Positions 8,113 to 16,973 of a stretch of 45,609 nucleotides of DNA are shown here, in pieces (within the stretch, counting starts at the first letter, position 1; the number at the start of each line of letters is the position of its first letter). This DNA is from Bacillota bacterium. GTDB taxonomy: Bacteria; Bacillota; Clostridia; Christensenellales; Aristaeellaceae. The DNA lies in contig JAEZHM010000060.1 of assembly GCA_023416585.1 (NCBI GenBank), positions 1 through 45,609 on the forward strand, in the 5' to 3' direction. The notes under the pieces were generated by a model. That model was given only the letters and a program-made list of their open reading frames with translations. It was not told where the DNA came from and did not search any database. Both the position numbers and the translations under genes were made by a program.

Positions 8113-8556
8113 CAGCCATAAAATCTGTGAAAAATCGTGCTCCAGCTTGTCGTTTTCCAGACAGGCGATCCGGGACAGGAGCTGCGCCTGCCTTTGCTCA
8201 TCCGGCTCCTCTGGTGCGGCATCCATTGCATCCAGCATCTTTTGAATGTTCTCAATGTTGTATTGGCATACGGTCACGGTGCGCTCGTTCTCCCGCTGCT
8301 TCAGGCGAAGCCGCTTGATTACGGCCTCCCGGTTTAAATGCGCGGATACCATATCCTTGATTTCCTTAAGGGAGAACCCTACCTTTTTGAAGCTTAAGAT
8401 GGTGTTGATCGTTTGCATCTGATCGGGAAGATAATACCGGTAGCCGGATTCGGCATCGACATACGAGGGCCTTAAAAGACCCATGCGGTCATATAAACGA
8501 AGCGCACGGATGGAGATATCGCTGAATGCTGCGAATTCGCCGATTTTCATTTTCAT
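8110..8556 (-). CDS. MerR family transcriptional regulator
   Basis: This 148-aa DNA-binding protein has the N-terminal winged helix MKIGEFAAFSDISIRALRLY followed by DRMGLLRPSYVDAESGYRYY, which is the classic MerR recognition region, then a long dimerisation helix (about residues 80-125). The C-terminal part is short, with no GyrI-like or obvious metal-binding cysteine cluster, so the signal is unknown. It is transcribed away from the two MutS-like genes. The intergenic region holds a MerR-type promoter facing those genes, which makes them its likely target. AAAGGAAG lies upstream of the start. Confidence 0.92.
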   Translation of the reverse strand: MKMKIGEFAAFSDISIRALRLYDRMGLLRPSYVDAESGYRYYLPDQMQTINTILSFKKVGFSLKEIKDMVSAHLNREAVIKRLRLKQRENERTVTVCQYNIENIQKMLDAMDAAPEEPDEQRQAQLLSRIACLENDKLEHDFSQILWL

Positions 8557-8626
8557 AGTTAAGACTTCCTTTGCCGCATTTCATACCTTCATTATATAGC
8601 ATTTTCCGGATGAAAAAAAGATGCTC

Positions 8627-8657
8627 TTGACTCTGCACCTGCGTCAGGGTTTATGCT
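8627..8657 (+). promoter_or_regulatory. MerR-type promoter (19-bp spacer) for the MutS-like genes
   Basis: TTGACT (8627-8632) and TATGCT (8652-8657) are separated by 19 bases, the overlong spacing that MerR-family activators correct by twisting DNA. The spacer contains the imperfect dyad CTGCACCTGCGTCAG. On the minus strand a TATAAT box (8591-8596) with a weak -35 would serve the MerR gene. The -35 and -10 boxes and the spacing are seen directly. Control by this MerR is inferred. Confidence 0.75.
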
Positions 8658-8695
8658 GTTTTTGCGGCGGTAAGCCAAAGCAAGGAGCATGAATC

Positions 8696-10327
8696 TTGGC
8701 GTTTTACAGCATTCTGTTTCCCACCCTGGAGGATGAAATATGTTCCGGGGACCAACCCTGGCTCACATTCCGGCCGGACGATAAGAAGTGTGAAAAGTAT
8801 ACCGTTCGCGGCAACAAGATCGTACTTGCCTCAAAACAGAACATACCGGATGCGCCTATGCGCCCCGGTCTCTATCTGGACATTAATCTGGATCAAATCA
8901 TGGATGAAGTGCTGTGTCATGAAACGGATGAAGAGCTGCGGGAAATATTCTACCGCCTCTGCAAAGACGCAGACGTTGTGCTTTACCGCCAGGAAGTGAT
9001 GCAGGCGCTGGAGGATAGAAAGACAGGCGCAGTGTTCAAAGCATTTCTTCAGTCCATGGCAAAAGCGGAACGGCTGTTTTCATATGGCAGGCAGGCGCAT
9101 AATGAGGCGCAGAGGGACAAGTATACGCTGGATGGCGCTGCACTATATTGCGATGCCATCCGGCAGCTGCTTGTAGAAACATCCGAAATGCGCCTTATGT
9201 CCCGGGGAATTAAGAGCTTTCTTGATATGGTCCGGGCTTATGTGAATGAACCGCGGTTTATAGAGCTTATGGAGCAAACCTTTAAAGCGAAGGACACTCT
9301 GGAGCAAATCACCTATGGTCTGCGCATAAATGACGGTTTGTTGTATGTGGATTTTGAGGCGAACGCAACGGATTGCGTGCAGGAAATTCTTCGGGATTTT
9401 GACGCAAAGGCAAGGTGGGGCGTGGAAGTGGACGATAGCCGGCTGGAAATACTGCCGTTCCGGCAGGTGGAACTATCCCCGCTGGAAGTGCTGATTATGA
9501 AGGCGGTGGAAGAGCGGTATCCCAAAGTGTTCCGAGATGCTCACGTGGCTGCAGAAAAAGCTCAAATGCTCCAGAAATCGTTCATTGGACGCTTCGTAAA
9601 GGAAGTCCGCTTTTATTTTCTGTATCTTGACCTGATGGTGAAGCTGAACGGGAAAGGCTGCCCTTTTGCATACCCGGATATTGTGGAGGAAGGCAGCATT
9701 GAAATCCGTGGCGCGTACGATTTGGCTCTTGCCATAAGCGCCGAAGCGGTGGTGCCCAACGATTTTAAGTTATCGCAGGAGGAAAGATGCGTCATCATTA
9801 CAGGTGCGAACCAGGGCGGCAAAACAACATACGCCCGGAGCATCGGTCAGGTTGCGGTGCTTGCGGCGCTGGGCCTGCCTGTTCCGTGCGAAAGTGTCAG
9901 GCTGCCGCTGTATAGCGCCATCTTCTCGCAGTTTACCAAGGCGGAGGATGCCACTGTGGATAATGGAAAACTCAAGGAAGAACTGCTCCAGTTAAAGCCT
10001 ATTCTTATGGGCGCAGGGCAAAACAGCCTGGTGATCCTCAATGAACTTTTTTCCTCCGCCACCCAACAGGATGCGCTGGATATGGCGGATCTTACGATCA
10101 GGGAACTTACGGATTCGGGCGCGCACATTGTATTCGTAACGCATATTGAGGGGCTGCGCATACAGCACGCTGTGAGTATGGTGGCGCAGGTGATAAAGGC
10201 AAGCGGGCAGCGCCTGTACAGGATCATACGTGCGGAAGCCGATGGCCGGGCTTACGCCGGCGAAATCGCCTTAAAGCACAACCTTGCATTTCATCAAATC
10301 AAGGAGCGGATTGCACATGGATTTTGA
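8696..10327 (+). CDS. MutS-like ATPase, first of a pair
   Basis: This 543-aa protein has a C-terminal MutS domain V: Walker A GANQGGKTT at residues 370-378, a MutS-like switch region SQFTKAEDATVDNGKLKEEL, and FVTHIEGL near 482-489. The Walker B strand reads VILNE (Asn449), where MutS proteins have DE. The N-terminal half is helical and resembles lever/connector regions. No mismatch-recognition domain (FxE motif) and no Smr nuclease domain were seen, so it is not MutS1 or MutS2. Start is TTG with AAGGAG eight bases upstream. It overlaps the next gene by 11 bases. The likely partner is the adjacent paralogue. Function unknown; DNA-structure or recombination handling is a guess. Confidence 0.85.
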   Translation: MAFYSILFPTLEDEICSGDQPWLTFRPDDKKCEKYTVRGNKIVLASKQNIPDAPMRPGLYLDINLDQIMDEVLCHETDEELREIFYRLCKDADVVLYRQEVMQALEDRKTGAVFKAFLQSMAKAERLFSYGRQAHNEAQRDKYTLDGAALYCDAIRQLLVETSEMRLMSRGIKSFLDMVRAYVNEPRFIELMEQTFKAKDTLEQITYGLRINDGLLYVDFEANATDCVQEILRDFDAKARWGVEVDDSRLEILPFRQVELSPLEVLIMKAVEERYPKVFRDAHVAAEKAQMLQKSFIGRFVKEVRFYFLYLDLMVKLNGKGCPFAYPDIVEEGSIEIRGAYDLALAISAEAVVPNDFKLSQEERCVIITGANQGGKTTYARSIGQVAVLAALGLPVPCESVRLPLYSAIFSQFTKAEDATVDNGKLKEELLQLKPILMGAGQNSLVILNELFSSATQQDALDMADLTIRELTDSGAHIVFVTHIEGLRIQHAVSMVAQVIKASGQRLYRIIRAEADGRAYAGEIALKHNLAFHQIKERIAHGF

Positions 10328-11813
10328 TCTTTTGTATATGGAGTCCAAGATTTTGGAGCAAACGCCTTATGCCAGGGATCTCATACGGGATTTGAAGCTG
10401 GATCTTCTCCTTGGCACAATGTCTGAAGGCGACAAGACCGTATATGAAGCGTGCGCATCTGTCCTTACAAATCCGCTTATTACGGCGCAATCCATACGCC
10501 TTCGCAATGAGGTCATGCGGGACGCGGTGAAGAATGGGGAAGCCTTTGAATCGCTATGCACTGTTGTCAGGGAATTACTTTCGCGCACGCGCAAGTACGC
10601 AGAATATGTAAAACCCAAATACGACAAGGTGATATCCAATGGCAACAAGACCGTCAATGAAACGGAGATTGCCCAAATCTTTGTGGAAGGTTTGAAAGGC
10701 TTGAATGCGCTATTAAGCAGGCATAAGCATAGCTTTCAGGCGGAAGGTTTGCTCCGCTTATGCGGTGAGGTAAATGATACACTTTCCGGCGAATATATCT
10801 CCCGAATTCAAGCGCGGATAGAGGAACTGTCAGCGCTCAAACAGGGAAGCAGCGTCATGGTCAGCGGACATATCGGAGAAGGGCTCAAGCAAGCGGATAT
10901 TGTGCTGGATAGATATGTGTCACAGGAGAAAAGGACCCGCCTGTCCATATCCTTCCGCAGCGTTGCGATTCCCCTTAACAGCATCACGCTGATTCAAAAC
11001 GCCCAGGAGATCACAGAAAAGGCGCTGGCTCCTTTACTTACAATCATTACCGGGTTCAACAGGGCTGTACAGAGCTTTTTTAACAAGCTGGATTTTCAAT
11101 TGAAATTCTTTGTGGGCTGTGTAAGGCTTCACCGGAAGCTTACAGAGCTTAAGGTACCTGTTTGCTATCCGGAATTAAGCGATAACGGGCAGCATTATGA
11201 ATCAGCCTTGCTGGTGGATGCTGGGCTTGCTTTAAAAGATGGGAACGTACCGGTAGGCAACGATATTTGCTTCTCGAAAAGGCGCCTGGCCCTGATCACC
11301 GGGCCCAACCAGGGCGGGAAGACCACATTTCTGCGAAGTGTTGGCCTTGCCCAGCTGATGGCTCAATGCGGCCTGTTCGTTACGGCAAGGCAATACGCTT
11401 GCCCCGTCTTCACAGGCATATTCACCCACTTTCCCAACGGGGAGGATGATGGCATGCGGATGGGCTTGTTGGAGGTGGAACTTAACAAGCTGAGCAAACT
11501 TGTGGATGCGTTGAAACCGGGCGCGCTTCTCCTGATGAACGAAACCTTCCAGACGACCACACCAGGCGACGCAAAACTCCTTGCACATGAGATTGTGCCG
11601 GCGCTTATGGAAGCCGGTGTCATCGTGCTGTTTGTGACCCATCTGTACGGCTATGCGATGGACGTATATGAACAGAAAGCTGAGAATACGCTATTCCTTC
11701 TGGCCCAACGAAGCGGCGAGGGAAATAATACCTATTGCATGCTGGAAGGCCCTCCTTTTAAAACCGCCTATGGCCAAAACCTTTATAAGGAGGTCATGAA
11801 GGGGACAACCTGA
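10317..11813 (+). CDS. MutS-like ATPase, second of a pair
   Basis: This is a 498-aa protein from the ATG at 10317, which has AAGGAG ten bases upstream. An in-frame start at 10284 would lie before that site. MutS domain V is clear: Walker A GPNQGGKTT at residues 329-337, FPNGEDDGMRMGLLEVEL as the switch region, and FVTHLYGYA late. The Walker B strand reads LLLMNE (Asn408 in place of Asp), the same change as in its neighbour. A helical lever-like region precedes it, and no mismatch-recognition domain was found. The two proteins are distant paralogues and probably form a heterodimer, as MutS dimers share composite ATP sites. The operon ends at the terminator near 12003. Confidence 0.85.
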   Translation: MDFDLLYMESKILEQTPYARDLIRDLKLDLLLGTMSEGDKTVYEACASVLTNPLITAQSIRLRNEVMRDAVKNGEAFESLCTVVRELLSRTRKYAEYVKPKYDKVISNGNKTVNETEIAQIFVEGLKGLNALLSRHKHSFQAEGLLRLCGEVNDTLSGEYISRIQARIEELSALKQGSSVMVSGHIGEGLKQADIVLDRYVSQEKRTRLSISFRSVAIPLNSITLIQNAQEITEKALAPLLTIITGFNRAVQSFFNKLDFQLKFFVGCVRLHRKLTELKVPVCYPELSDNGQHYESALLVDAGLALKDGNVPVGNDICFSKRRLALITGPNQGGKTTFLRSVGLAQLMAQCGLFVTARQYACPVFTGIFTHFPNGEDDGMRMGLLEVELNKLSKLVDALKPGALLLMNETFQTTTPGDAKLLAHEIVPALMEAGVIVLFVTHLYGYAMDVYEQKAENTLFLLAQRSGEGNNTYCMLEGPPFKTAYGQNLYKEVMKGTT

Positions 11814-12068
11814 TCCGGATGCATCCATGCTGAAAAGCATGTGTATGCATTTTTGAAAAGGTGATCCTGCATTTGCGAAAGACGCAGCCATGTTTATATT
11901 CATGTGCCGGCAGATTTCGACCAAGGATTAAACATGCGTAAGAGGTGAATAAAGTTGCCTTATTATGCATAGGCATAAATAATTAATTGTACTACAAACA
12001 ATGCGCCAAATGAAGAAAAGCAAGGCTTTTGGCGCTGTTTTTTCTATGTATTTCACAAAGAACAATTA
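11814..12068. other. Noncoding stretch after the MutS-like operon
   Basis: No gene was found. It contains a small hairpin, TTATGC/GCATAA (11963-11978), and then the terminator listed separately. The promoter of the peptide transporter begins at its right edge. Confidence 0.5.
12003..12043 (+). terminator. Terminator, probably of the MutS-like operon
   Basis: GCGCCAAA (12003-12010) pairs with TTTGGCGC (12028-12035), followed by TGTTTTTT. It lies about 190 bases after the last MutS-like stop. Confidence 0.75.
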
Positions 12069-12096
12069 TTGACTTTTTCATGAAGTATCGTATACT
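12069..12096 (+). promoter_or_regulatory. Promoter of the opp operon
   Basis: TTGACT (12069-12074), a 16-base spacer and TATACT (12091-12096) form a good sigma-A-type promoter. The leader to the oppA start is about 100 bases. Confidence 0.75.
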
Positions 12097-12204
12097 TAAA
12101 TATCATATTTCTCTATAAGGGAAACGGCCTGTCCCTGCCCGGGCAAGTGCCGGTGTCCGCAATATGAAATGGAGAGAGATGAAATATTCGAGGAGGCAGA
12201 CCAT

Positions 12205-13824
12205 ATGAAGCTTGGCAAGAAACTGCTGGTTCTCCTGCTGGCCGCCGCGATGCTCCTGGGCGTGCCCACCGTATCCTTGGGCGAAGCTGCAGGCCCCATC
12301 CTGAATGTACACCTGGATGTGGAAGTTGCATCCATGGATCCTCAAATTGCAACAGACGGCACTTCCTTTGAAGTGCAGGCCGCCATCACCGAAGGCCTGT
12401 ATTCCATTGATGCCGCCGGCAGCCCCATTCTGGCGATTGCCGAATCCTGCGACAAGAGCGCCGATGGCCTGACCTACACCTTCAAACTGAAGGATGCGAA
12501 ATGGTCCAACGGCACCCCCGTGACAGCCAAAGACTTCGTATTCGCCTGGAGGCGCCTGGTGGATCCGGCGGTCGCAAGCGAATATGCTTTCATCGTCGAT
12601 GTGGCGGGCATTGCAAATGCCGCAGCCATCACCAAGGGCGAAAAGCCTGTGACGGACCTGGGCGTGACCGCCGTCGACGACAAGACGCTGGAAGTCAAGC
12701 TGGATGTTCCCGTGGCTTTCTTTGAGTCTTTGATGTCCTTCCCCTCCTTCCTGCCGGTGAACGAGGCTTTCTTCACCGCGGCCGGAGATACCTATGCCAC
12801 CTCTCCCGAAACGCTGCTGGCCAACGGCCCCTTCATGGCTGAGTCCTATGAGCCCGCCGCTACCACCATCAAGCTTGTGAAGAACCCCACCTATTGGGAC
12901 GCCGGCAAGGTCTCCCTGGGCGGAATTACCTTCCAGGTGATCAAGGATTCCCAGCAGGCCATGCTGTCCTATGAGAACGGCGACCTGGATGTGGCAACCC
13001 TTTCCGGCGAGCAGGTCGAACTGTTCCAGGACGATCCCGAGTTCCACAACATCATGCAAGGCTATTTGTGGTATGTGTCCCCCAACCAGAAGGTGAAGGG
13101 TCTGGAGAATGCCAAGGTTCGCAAGGCTATCGTCGAGTCCATTGACAAGGCCGCCATTGTGGAAAATATCCTGAAGGACGGTTCCATCGTGGCTGACTTT
13201 GCCGTGCCCACATTACTGGCCACCGGCCCCGACGGCAAAGACTTCCGCGAGACTGCCGGCGGACCCTATCTTGCCACCAACAAGGAAGAAGCTGCCAAAC
13301 TTTGGGAAGAGGCCAAGGCCGAGCTGGGCGTCAGCACACTTGCATATTCCATGATCGTGGAAGACACCGAGTCTGCCATCAACGTGGCGCAGTTCATTCA
13401 GGCTGAAGTGCAGACGAACCTGCCAGGCCTCAGCATTGAGCTGTTGACCATGCCGAAAAAGAACCGCGTGGAACGGTTGCAGCAGGGCGACTTTGAATTG
13501 GGTCTGACCCGCTGGGGCCCGGACTACGCCGATCCCATGACCTACCTGGATATGTGGACAACCGGCAGCCCCAACAACTATGGCTTCTGGAGCAATCCGG
13601 ATTACGATGCCATCATCGAGTCCGCCAAGAAGGGCAAACTGGCTGTGGACGTTGCCGCCCGTTGGGAAGCACTGAAGGGCGCCGAGAAGATCGTGATGGA
13701 CGAAGCCGTCATCCTGCCCATCTACCAGAAGGGTAACGCTGAAATGATCAAGGCCGGCGTGGAAGGCATTGAATTCCACTCCGTCGGCATCAACCGCATC
13801 TACAAGAACGTTACTAAGAAATAA
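12205..13824 (+). CDS. oppA: Oligopeptide ABC transporter substrate-binding protein
   Basis: This 539-aa secreted protein starts at the ATG at 12205, which has AGGAGG eight bases upstream. A longer frame from 12169 lacks such a site. Residues 1-27 form a signal peptide with no lipobox cysteine. LNVHLDVEVASMDPQIATDG, then EGLYSID and later YTFKLKDAKWSNGTPVTAKD, are hallmarks of the SBP_bac_5 (OppA/DppA) family, and the C-terminal LPIYQKGNAEMIK also fits. It captures peptides for the permease OppBC and ATPases OppDF encoded downstream. Codon use is more biased than in neighbouring genes, which suggests high expression. Confidence 0.94.
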   Translation: MKLGKKLLVLLLAAAMLLGVPTVSLGEAAGPILNVHLDVEVASMDPQIATDGTSFEVQAAITEGLYSIDAAGSPILAIAESCDKSADGLTYTFKLKDAKWSNGTPVTAKDFVFAWRRLVDPAVASEYAFIVDVAGIANAAAITKGEKPVTDLGVTAVDDKTLEVKLDVPVAFFESLMSFPSFLPVNEAFFTAAGDTYATSPETLLANGPFMAESYEPAATTIKLVKNPTYWDAGKVSLGGITFQVIKDSQQAMLSYENGDLDVATLSGEQVELFQDDPEFHNIMQGYLWYVSPNQKVKGLENAKVRKAIVESIDKAAIVENILKDGSIVADFAVPTLLATGPDGKDFRETAGGPYLATNKEEAAKLWEEAKAELGVSTLAYSMIVEDTESAINVAQFIQAEVQTNLPGLSIELLTMPKKNRVERLQQGDFELGLTRWGPDYADPMTYLDMWTTGSPNNYGFWSNPDYDAIIESAKKGKLAVDVAARWEALKGAEKIVMDEAVILPIYQKGNAEMIKAGVEGIEFHSVGINRIYKNVTKK

Positions 13825-13854
13825 CCTTTGGGTGATATCCTGAAGGAAAAACTG

Positions 13855-13889
13855 GCAGCGGCGCAGACGGTTTCCTGCTGCGCCGCTGT
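13855..13889 (+). repeat. Intra-operon hairpin between oppA and oppB
   Basis: A 12-bp stem, GCAGCGGCGCAG/CTGCGCCGCTGT, has an 11-base loop and no T tract. Its place between a binding-protein gene and its permease gene parallels 2138-2169 and 6402-6427. Confidence 0.72.
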
Positions 13890-13913
13890 CATTCATTTGT
13901 AGGGGGAATGCCG

Positions 13914-14855
13914 GTGAAAAAATATGTCCTTAAGCGCTTGGGTCTGTCGGTGGTGATCCTGCTGGCGATCCTGCTTATTTTGTTTCTCATGCTGGAATTG
14001 ATGCCGGGCTCACCCTTCAACGATGAAAAGCTGAACGATGCGCAGCGGGCCATTATCAAAGCCAAATATGGCCTTGATCAACCGGTGATGATCCGTTTTT
14101 TCAAATATGTGAAAAACATGGTCACCGGTGACTTTGGCGTAAGCTATACCATATCCAAAAACACGCCTATTACACAGCTTTTGTCTACCCGGCTGCCCGT
14201 ATCGCTTCGGATCGGCGGCCAGGCGGTGCTGCTGGGCACTTTGATAGGTCTTATTCTTGGCATTATAGCGGCCCTTAAGCACAATACCATTTGGGATACG
14301 CTGACCACGGTGATTTCCGTGCTGGGGGTCAGCCTGCCTTCCTATGTGTTCGCGCTGGGGCTGAGCTATACCCTGGGATACCAGCTTAGGTGGTTCCCGC
14401 TTTTATATGAGATGGACAACGCCCTTCGTTCCTCTGTACTGCCTACCATTTCCCTGAGCATGTTTACAGTTGCCACCGTGGCCAGGTTTACACGCACCGA
14501 AATGCTGGAGGTGCTGGGCTCTGATTACATGCTACTGGCCCAGTCCAAGGGCATTTCCGGCTTCCGGCTGATCTTCCGCCATGCGCTGCGCAACGCATTG
14601 ATCCCTATCATCACCGTGCTGGCGCCACTGGTGGTAGGGCTAATGACAGGATCGCTGGTGGTGGAAAAAATATTCTCCATCCCCGGCATCGGAAGCTTGC
14701 TTGTGACTGCCATACAATCCAACGATTACAACGTAATTGTCTCTCTTGCGTTTATATACAGCGCCCTGTACATATTCATCATGCTTGTGGTGGACATTCT
14801 TTACGGCGTGATCGACCCCCGTATCCGCCTGGCAAAGGAGGCCAAACATGCCTGA
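13914..14855 (+). CDS. oppB: Oligopeptide ABC transporter permease OppB
   Basis: This is a 313-aa membrane protein from the GTG at 13914, which has AGGGGG seven bases upstream. The ATG at 13908 is only one base from that site and would add two residues. The N-terminus MKKYVLKRLGLSVVILLAIL is a typical OppB/DppB first membrane helix, followed by MPGSPF and later the EAA-like region YMLLAQSKGISGFRLIFRHA. Its end overlaps oppC by 8 bases. It forms half of the membrane channel. Confidence 0.92.
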   Translation: MKKYVLKRLGLSVVILLAILLILFLMLELMPGSPFNDEKLNDAQRAIIKAKYGLDQPVMIRFFKYVKNMVTGDFGVSYTISKNTPITQLLSTRLPVSLRIGGQAVLLGTLIGLILGIIAALKHNTIWDTLTTVISVLGVSLPSYVFALGLSYTLGYQLRWFPLLYEMDNALRSSVLPTISLSMFTVATVARFTRTEMLEVLGSDYMLLAQSKGISGFRLIFRHALRNALIPIITVLAPLVVGLMTGSLVVEKIFSIPGIGSLLVTAIQSNDYNVIVSLAFIYSALYIFIMLVVDILYGVIDPRIRLAKEAKHA

Positions 14856-15894
14856 CAAGCCCGTATTCAAAGAGGATGACTTTTTGCTGCATGGCAATAC
14901 CCATGATGATTTCGTGGATGAAACCTATGCCAGCCAGCCTTATTGGAAGGATATATTTGCCCGTTTCCGCAAAAACAAAGGTGCGGTCATGGGGCTGGTT
15001 TTCATTGTGCTGATCACGCTGTTCGCCATCGCCGGGCCCATGGTAAGCGGCCACACGTACGATGCTCAGATCATCAAGCATCAAAACCTGGCGCCCAGGG
15101 TGCCGGGGCTGGAGAACTTGGGCATCATGAACGGTTCGGAAGAGCTTAGGACCTCTACCGGCGTAAAAACGGTCAACAAGTATGTGAACCCTGAAAAGAC
15201 CACCGGGCTGGAGAACATCTATTACTGGTTCGGCACCGATACATTGGGCCGGGACCTGTTTACACGCACATGGGCGGGAACGCGCATCTCCTTGTATATC
15301 GCGTTGGTTGCCGTGCTGGTGGATATGATCTTTGGCCTAAGCTACGGCCTGATCTCCGGCTATTTCGGCGGGAAGGTCGACGCCGCCATGCAGCGGTTCG
15401 TGGAGATCTTGAACGGGATCCCCACCCTGGTCATTGTGACGCTTTTGATCCTGGTCTTAAAGCCAGGCTTGGCTACCATCACCTTTTCCCTGATCATTAC
15501 CGGGTGGATCGGCATGAGCCGTATCGCAAGGGCCCAGGTATTAAAGCTTAAGGAGCAGGAATTCGTACTGGCTTCCAAAACGCTTGGGGCCAAGAATTTC
15601 TATATCATTTTCAGGGAAGTTTTGCCAAACGTGTTCGGCCAGCTGATCATCATGTCCATGTTCTCCATCCCCAACGCCATTTTCACTGAGGCGTTTCTGG
15701 CCTTCGTAGGCTTGGGCGTGCCCCAGCCCCTGGCCTCCCTGGGGTCGCTGATCAGCGAAGCGTTCAAGTCTTTTACCACCCATCCGTACATGATCATTTT
15801 CCCTGTGCTGGTGCTGGGCATCATCATGCTGTCCTTCAACCTGCTGGCGGATGGCCTGCGGGATGCCTTTGATCCGAAAATGAAGGAAATGTGA
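14848..15894 (+). CDS. oppC: Oligopeptide ABC transporter permease OppC
   Basis: This 348-aa membrane protein has a long charged N-terminal tail (about 45 residues), then RFRKNKGAVMGLVFIVLITL as the first helix. It also has the GTDTLGRDLFTRTWAGTRIS motif and the coupling loop VLASKTLGAKNFYIIFREVL, all typical of OppC/DppC. AAAGGAGG precedes the ATG. It overlaps oppB by 8 bases and is followed by oppD within about 12 bases. Confidence 0.93.
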   Translation: MPDKPVFKEDDFLLHGNTHDDFVDETYASQPYWKDIFARFRKNKGAVMGLVFIVLITLFAIAGPMVSGHTYDAQIIKHQNLAPRVPGLENLGIMNGSEELRTSTGVKTVNKYVNPEKTTGLENIYYWFGTDTLGRDLFTRTWAGTRISLYIALVAVLVDMIFGLSYGLISGYFGGKVDAAMQRFVEILNGIPTLVIVTLLILVLKPGLATITFSLIITGWIGMSRIARAQVLKLKEQEFVLASKTLGAKNFYIIFREVLPNVFGQLIIMSMFSIPNAIFTEAFLAFVGLGVPQPLASLGSLISEAFKSFTTHPYMIIFPVLVLGIIMLSFNLLADGLRDAFDPKMKEM

Positions 15895-15905
15895 GGAGGC
15901 GGAGC

Positions 15906-16973
15906 ATGGAACTAGAGAACATACTGTCCATCCGTGATTTTTCTGTTTCCTTCACCACTTCCGCCGGCACGGTAAACGCCATACGCGGCGTGAACCTGGA
16001 CCTGAAAAAGGGCAAGACCCTTGCCATCGTGGGCGAATCGGGCAGCGGAAAATCCGTGACAGTCAAGGCCATTATGGGCATCTTGTCCTCCAACGGCAAG
16101 ATCAATTCCGGTACCATCGCGTATACCTATCAAAAAGACGGAAAGCCCGTCACCCAAGACCTGATCAAGATGCCTCCCAAGCAGATCCGCCGGGAGATCA
16201 ACGGTACAAAGATCGCCATGGTATTTCAGGACCCCATGACTTCCCTGAACCCTACCATGACAGTGGGCGCCCAGATTATGGAGGGCATGCGTTACCACTA
16301 CAAGATATCCAAGGCAGAGGCGTGGAAGAAAGCTGTCAACCTTCTCAACCTGGTGAACATACCTGAAGCCGAGAAGAGGATGAAGAACTATCCCCATCAG
16401 TTGTCCGGCGGAATGCGCCAGCGGGTGGTGATCGCCATCGCCCTCAGCTGTGAGCCTGAGATTCTGATCTGCGACGAGCCGACAACAGCGCTGGATGTGA
16501 CCATACAGGCAAAAATTCTGGAACTGATTGCAGGCCTTCAACAGAAGCTTGGCATTTCGGTGATCTACATCACCCACGACCTGGGCGTAGTCGCCAAGGT
16601 AGCCGATGACGTGGCGGTGATGTATGCAGGCAAGATCGTGGAAAAGGGAACGGTGGAAGATATCTTCTACGATCCCAGGCATCCTTACACATGGGGCCTT
16701 CTTTCCTCCATGCCCGATCTGGATACCAGGGACGAAAGGCTGTACACCATCCCCGGCAATCCGCCGAACCTGCTGCACCATGTGGCGGGCGATGCTTACG
16801 CGCCCCGGAATGTATATGCCCTGAACATAGACTACCGCCAGGAACCGCCTATGTTCAAAATCACCGATACCCATTATGCCGCCACCTGGCTTTTGCACGA
16901 AAATGCGCCAAAGGTCGAAATGCCCAAAGAGCTGCGGGACAGGATGCGCAGGCTGTTAAAGGAGGCGGAATAA
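15906..16973 (+). CDS. oppD: Oligopeptide ABC transporter ATPase OppD
   Basis: This is a 355-aa cytoplasmic ATPase from the ATG at 15906, which has GAGGAGG six bases upstream. A GTG at 15891 overlaps that site and is unlikely. It has Walker A GESGSGKS at residues 43-50, signature LSGGMRQRV, Walker B ILICDEPTTALD, switch histidine YITHDLGVVA, and the C-terminal oligopeptide/dipeptide domain with PGNPPNLLH. It works with OppF to power peptide import. Its stop is followed immediately by the oppF start. Confidence 0.94.
   Translation: MELENILSIRDFSVSFTTSAGTVNAIRGVNLDLKKGKTLAIVGESGSGKSVTVKAIMGILSSNGKINSGTIAYTYQKDGKPVTQDLIKMPPKQIRREINGTKIAMVFQDPMTSLNPTMTVGAQIMEGMRYHYKISKAEAWKKAVNLLNLVNIPEAEKRMKNYPHQLSGGMRQRVVIAIALSCEPEILICDEPTTALDVTIQAKILELIAGLQQKLGISVIYITHDLGVVAKVADDVAVMYAGKIVEKGTVEDIFYDPRHPYTWGLLSSMPDLDTRDERLYTIPGNPPNLLHHVAGDAYAPRNVYALNIDYRQEPPMFKITDTHYAATWLLHENAPKVEMPKELRDRMRRLLKEAE

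Noticed and set aside
8696..11813. Calling the pair mutS or mutS2
   Set aside because: Neither protein shows the mismatch-recognition domain of MutS1 or the Smr nuclease of MutS2, and the Walker B residue differs. Only MutS-like is supported.
12103..13059. Long open frame on the minus strand opposite oppA
   Set aside because: It mirrors the coding strand of a clear OppA gene, has no ribosome binding site and a composition (Gly/His/Gln-rich) typical of antisense shadows of GC-rich codons.
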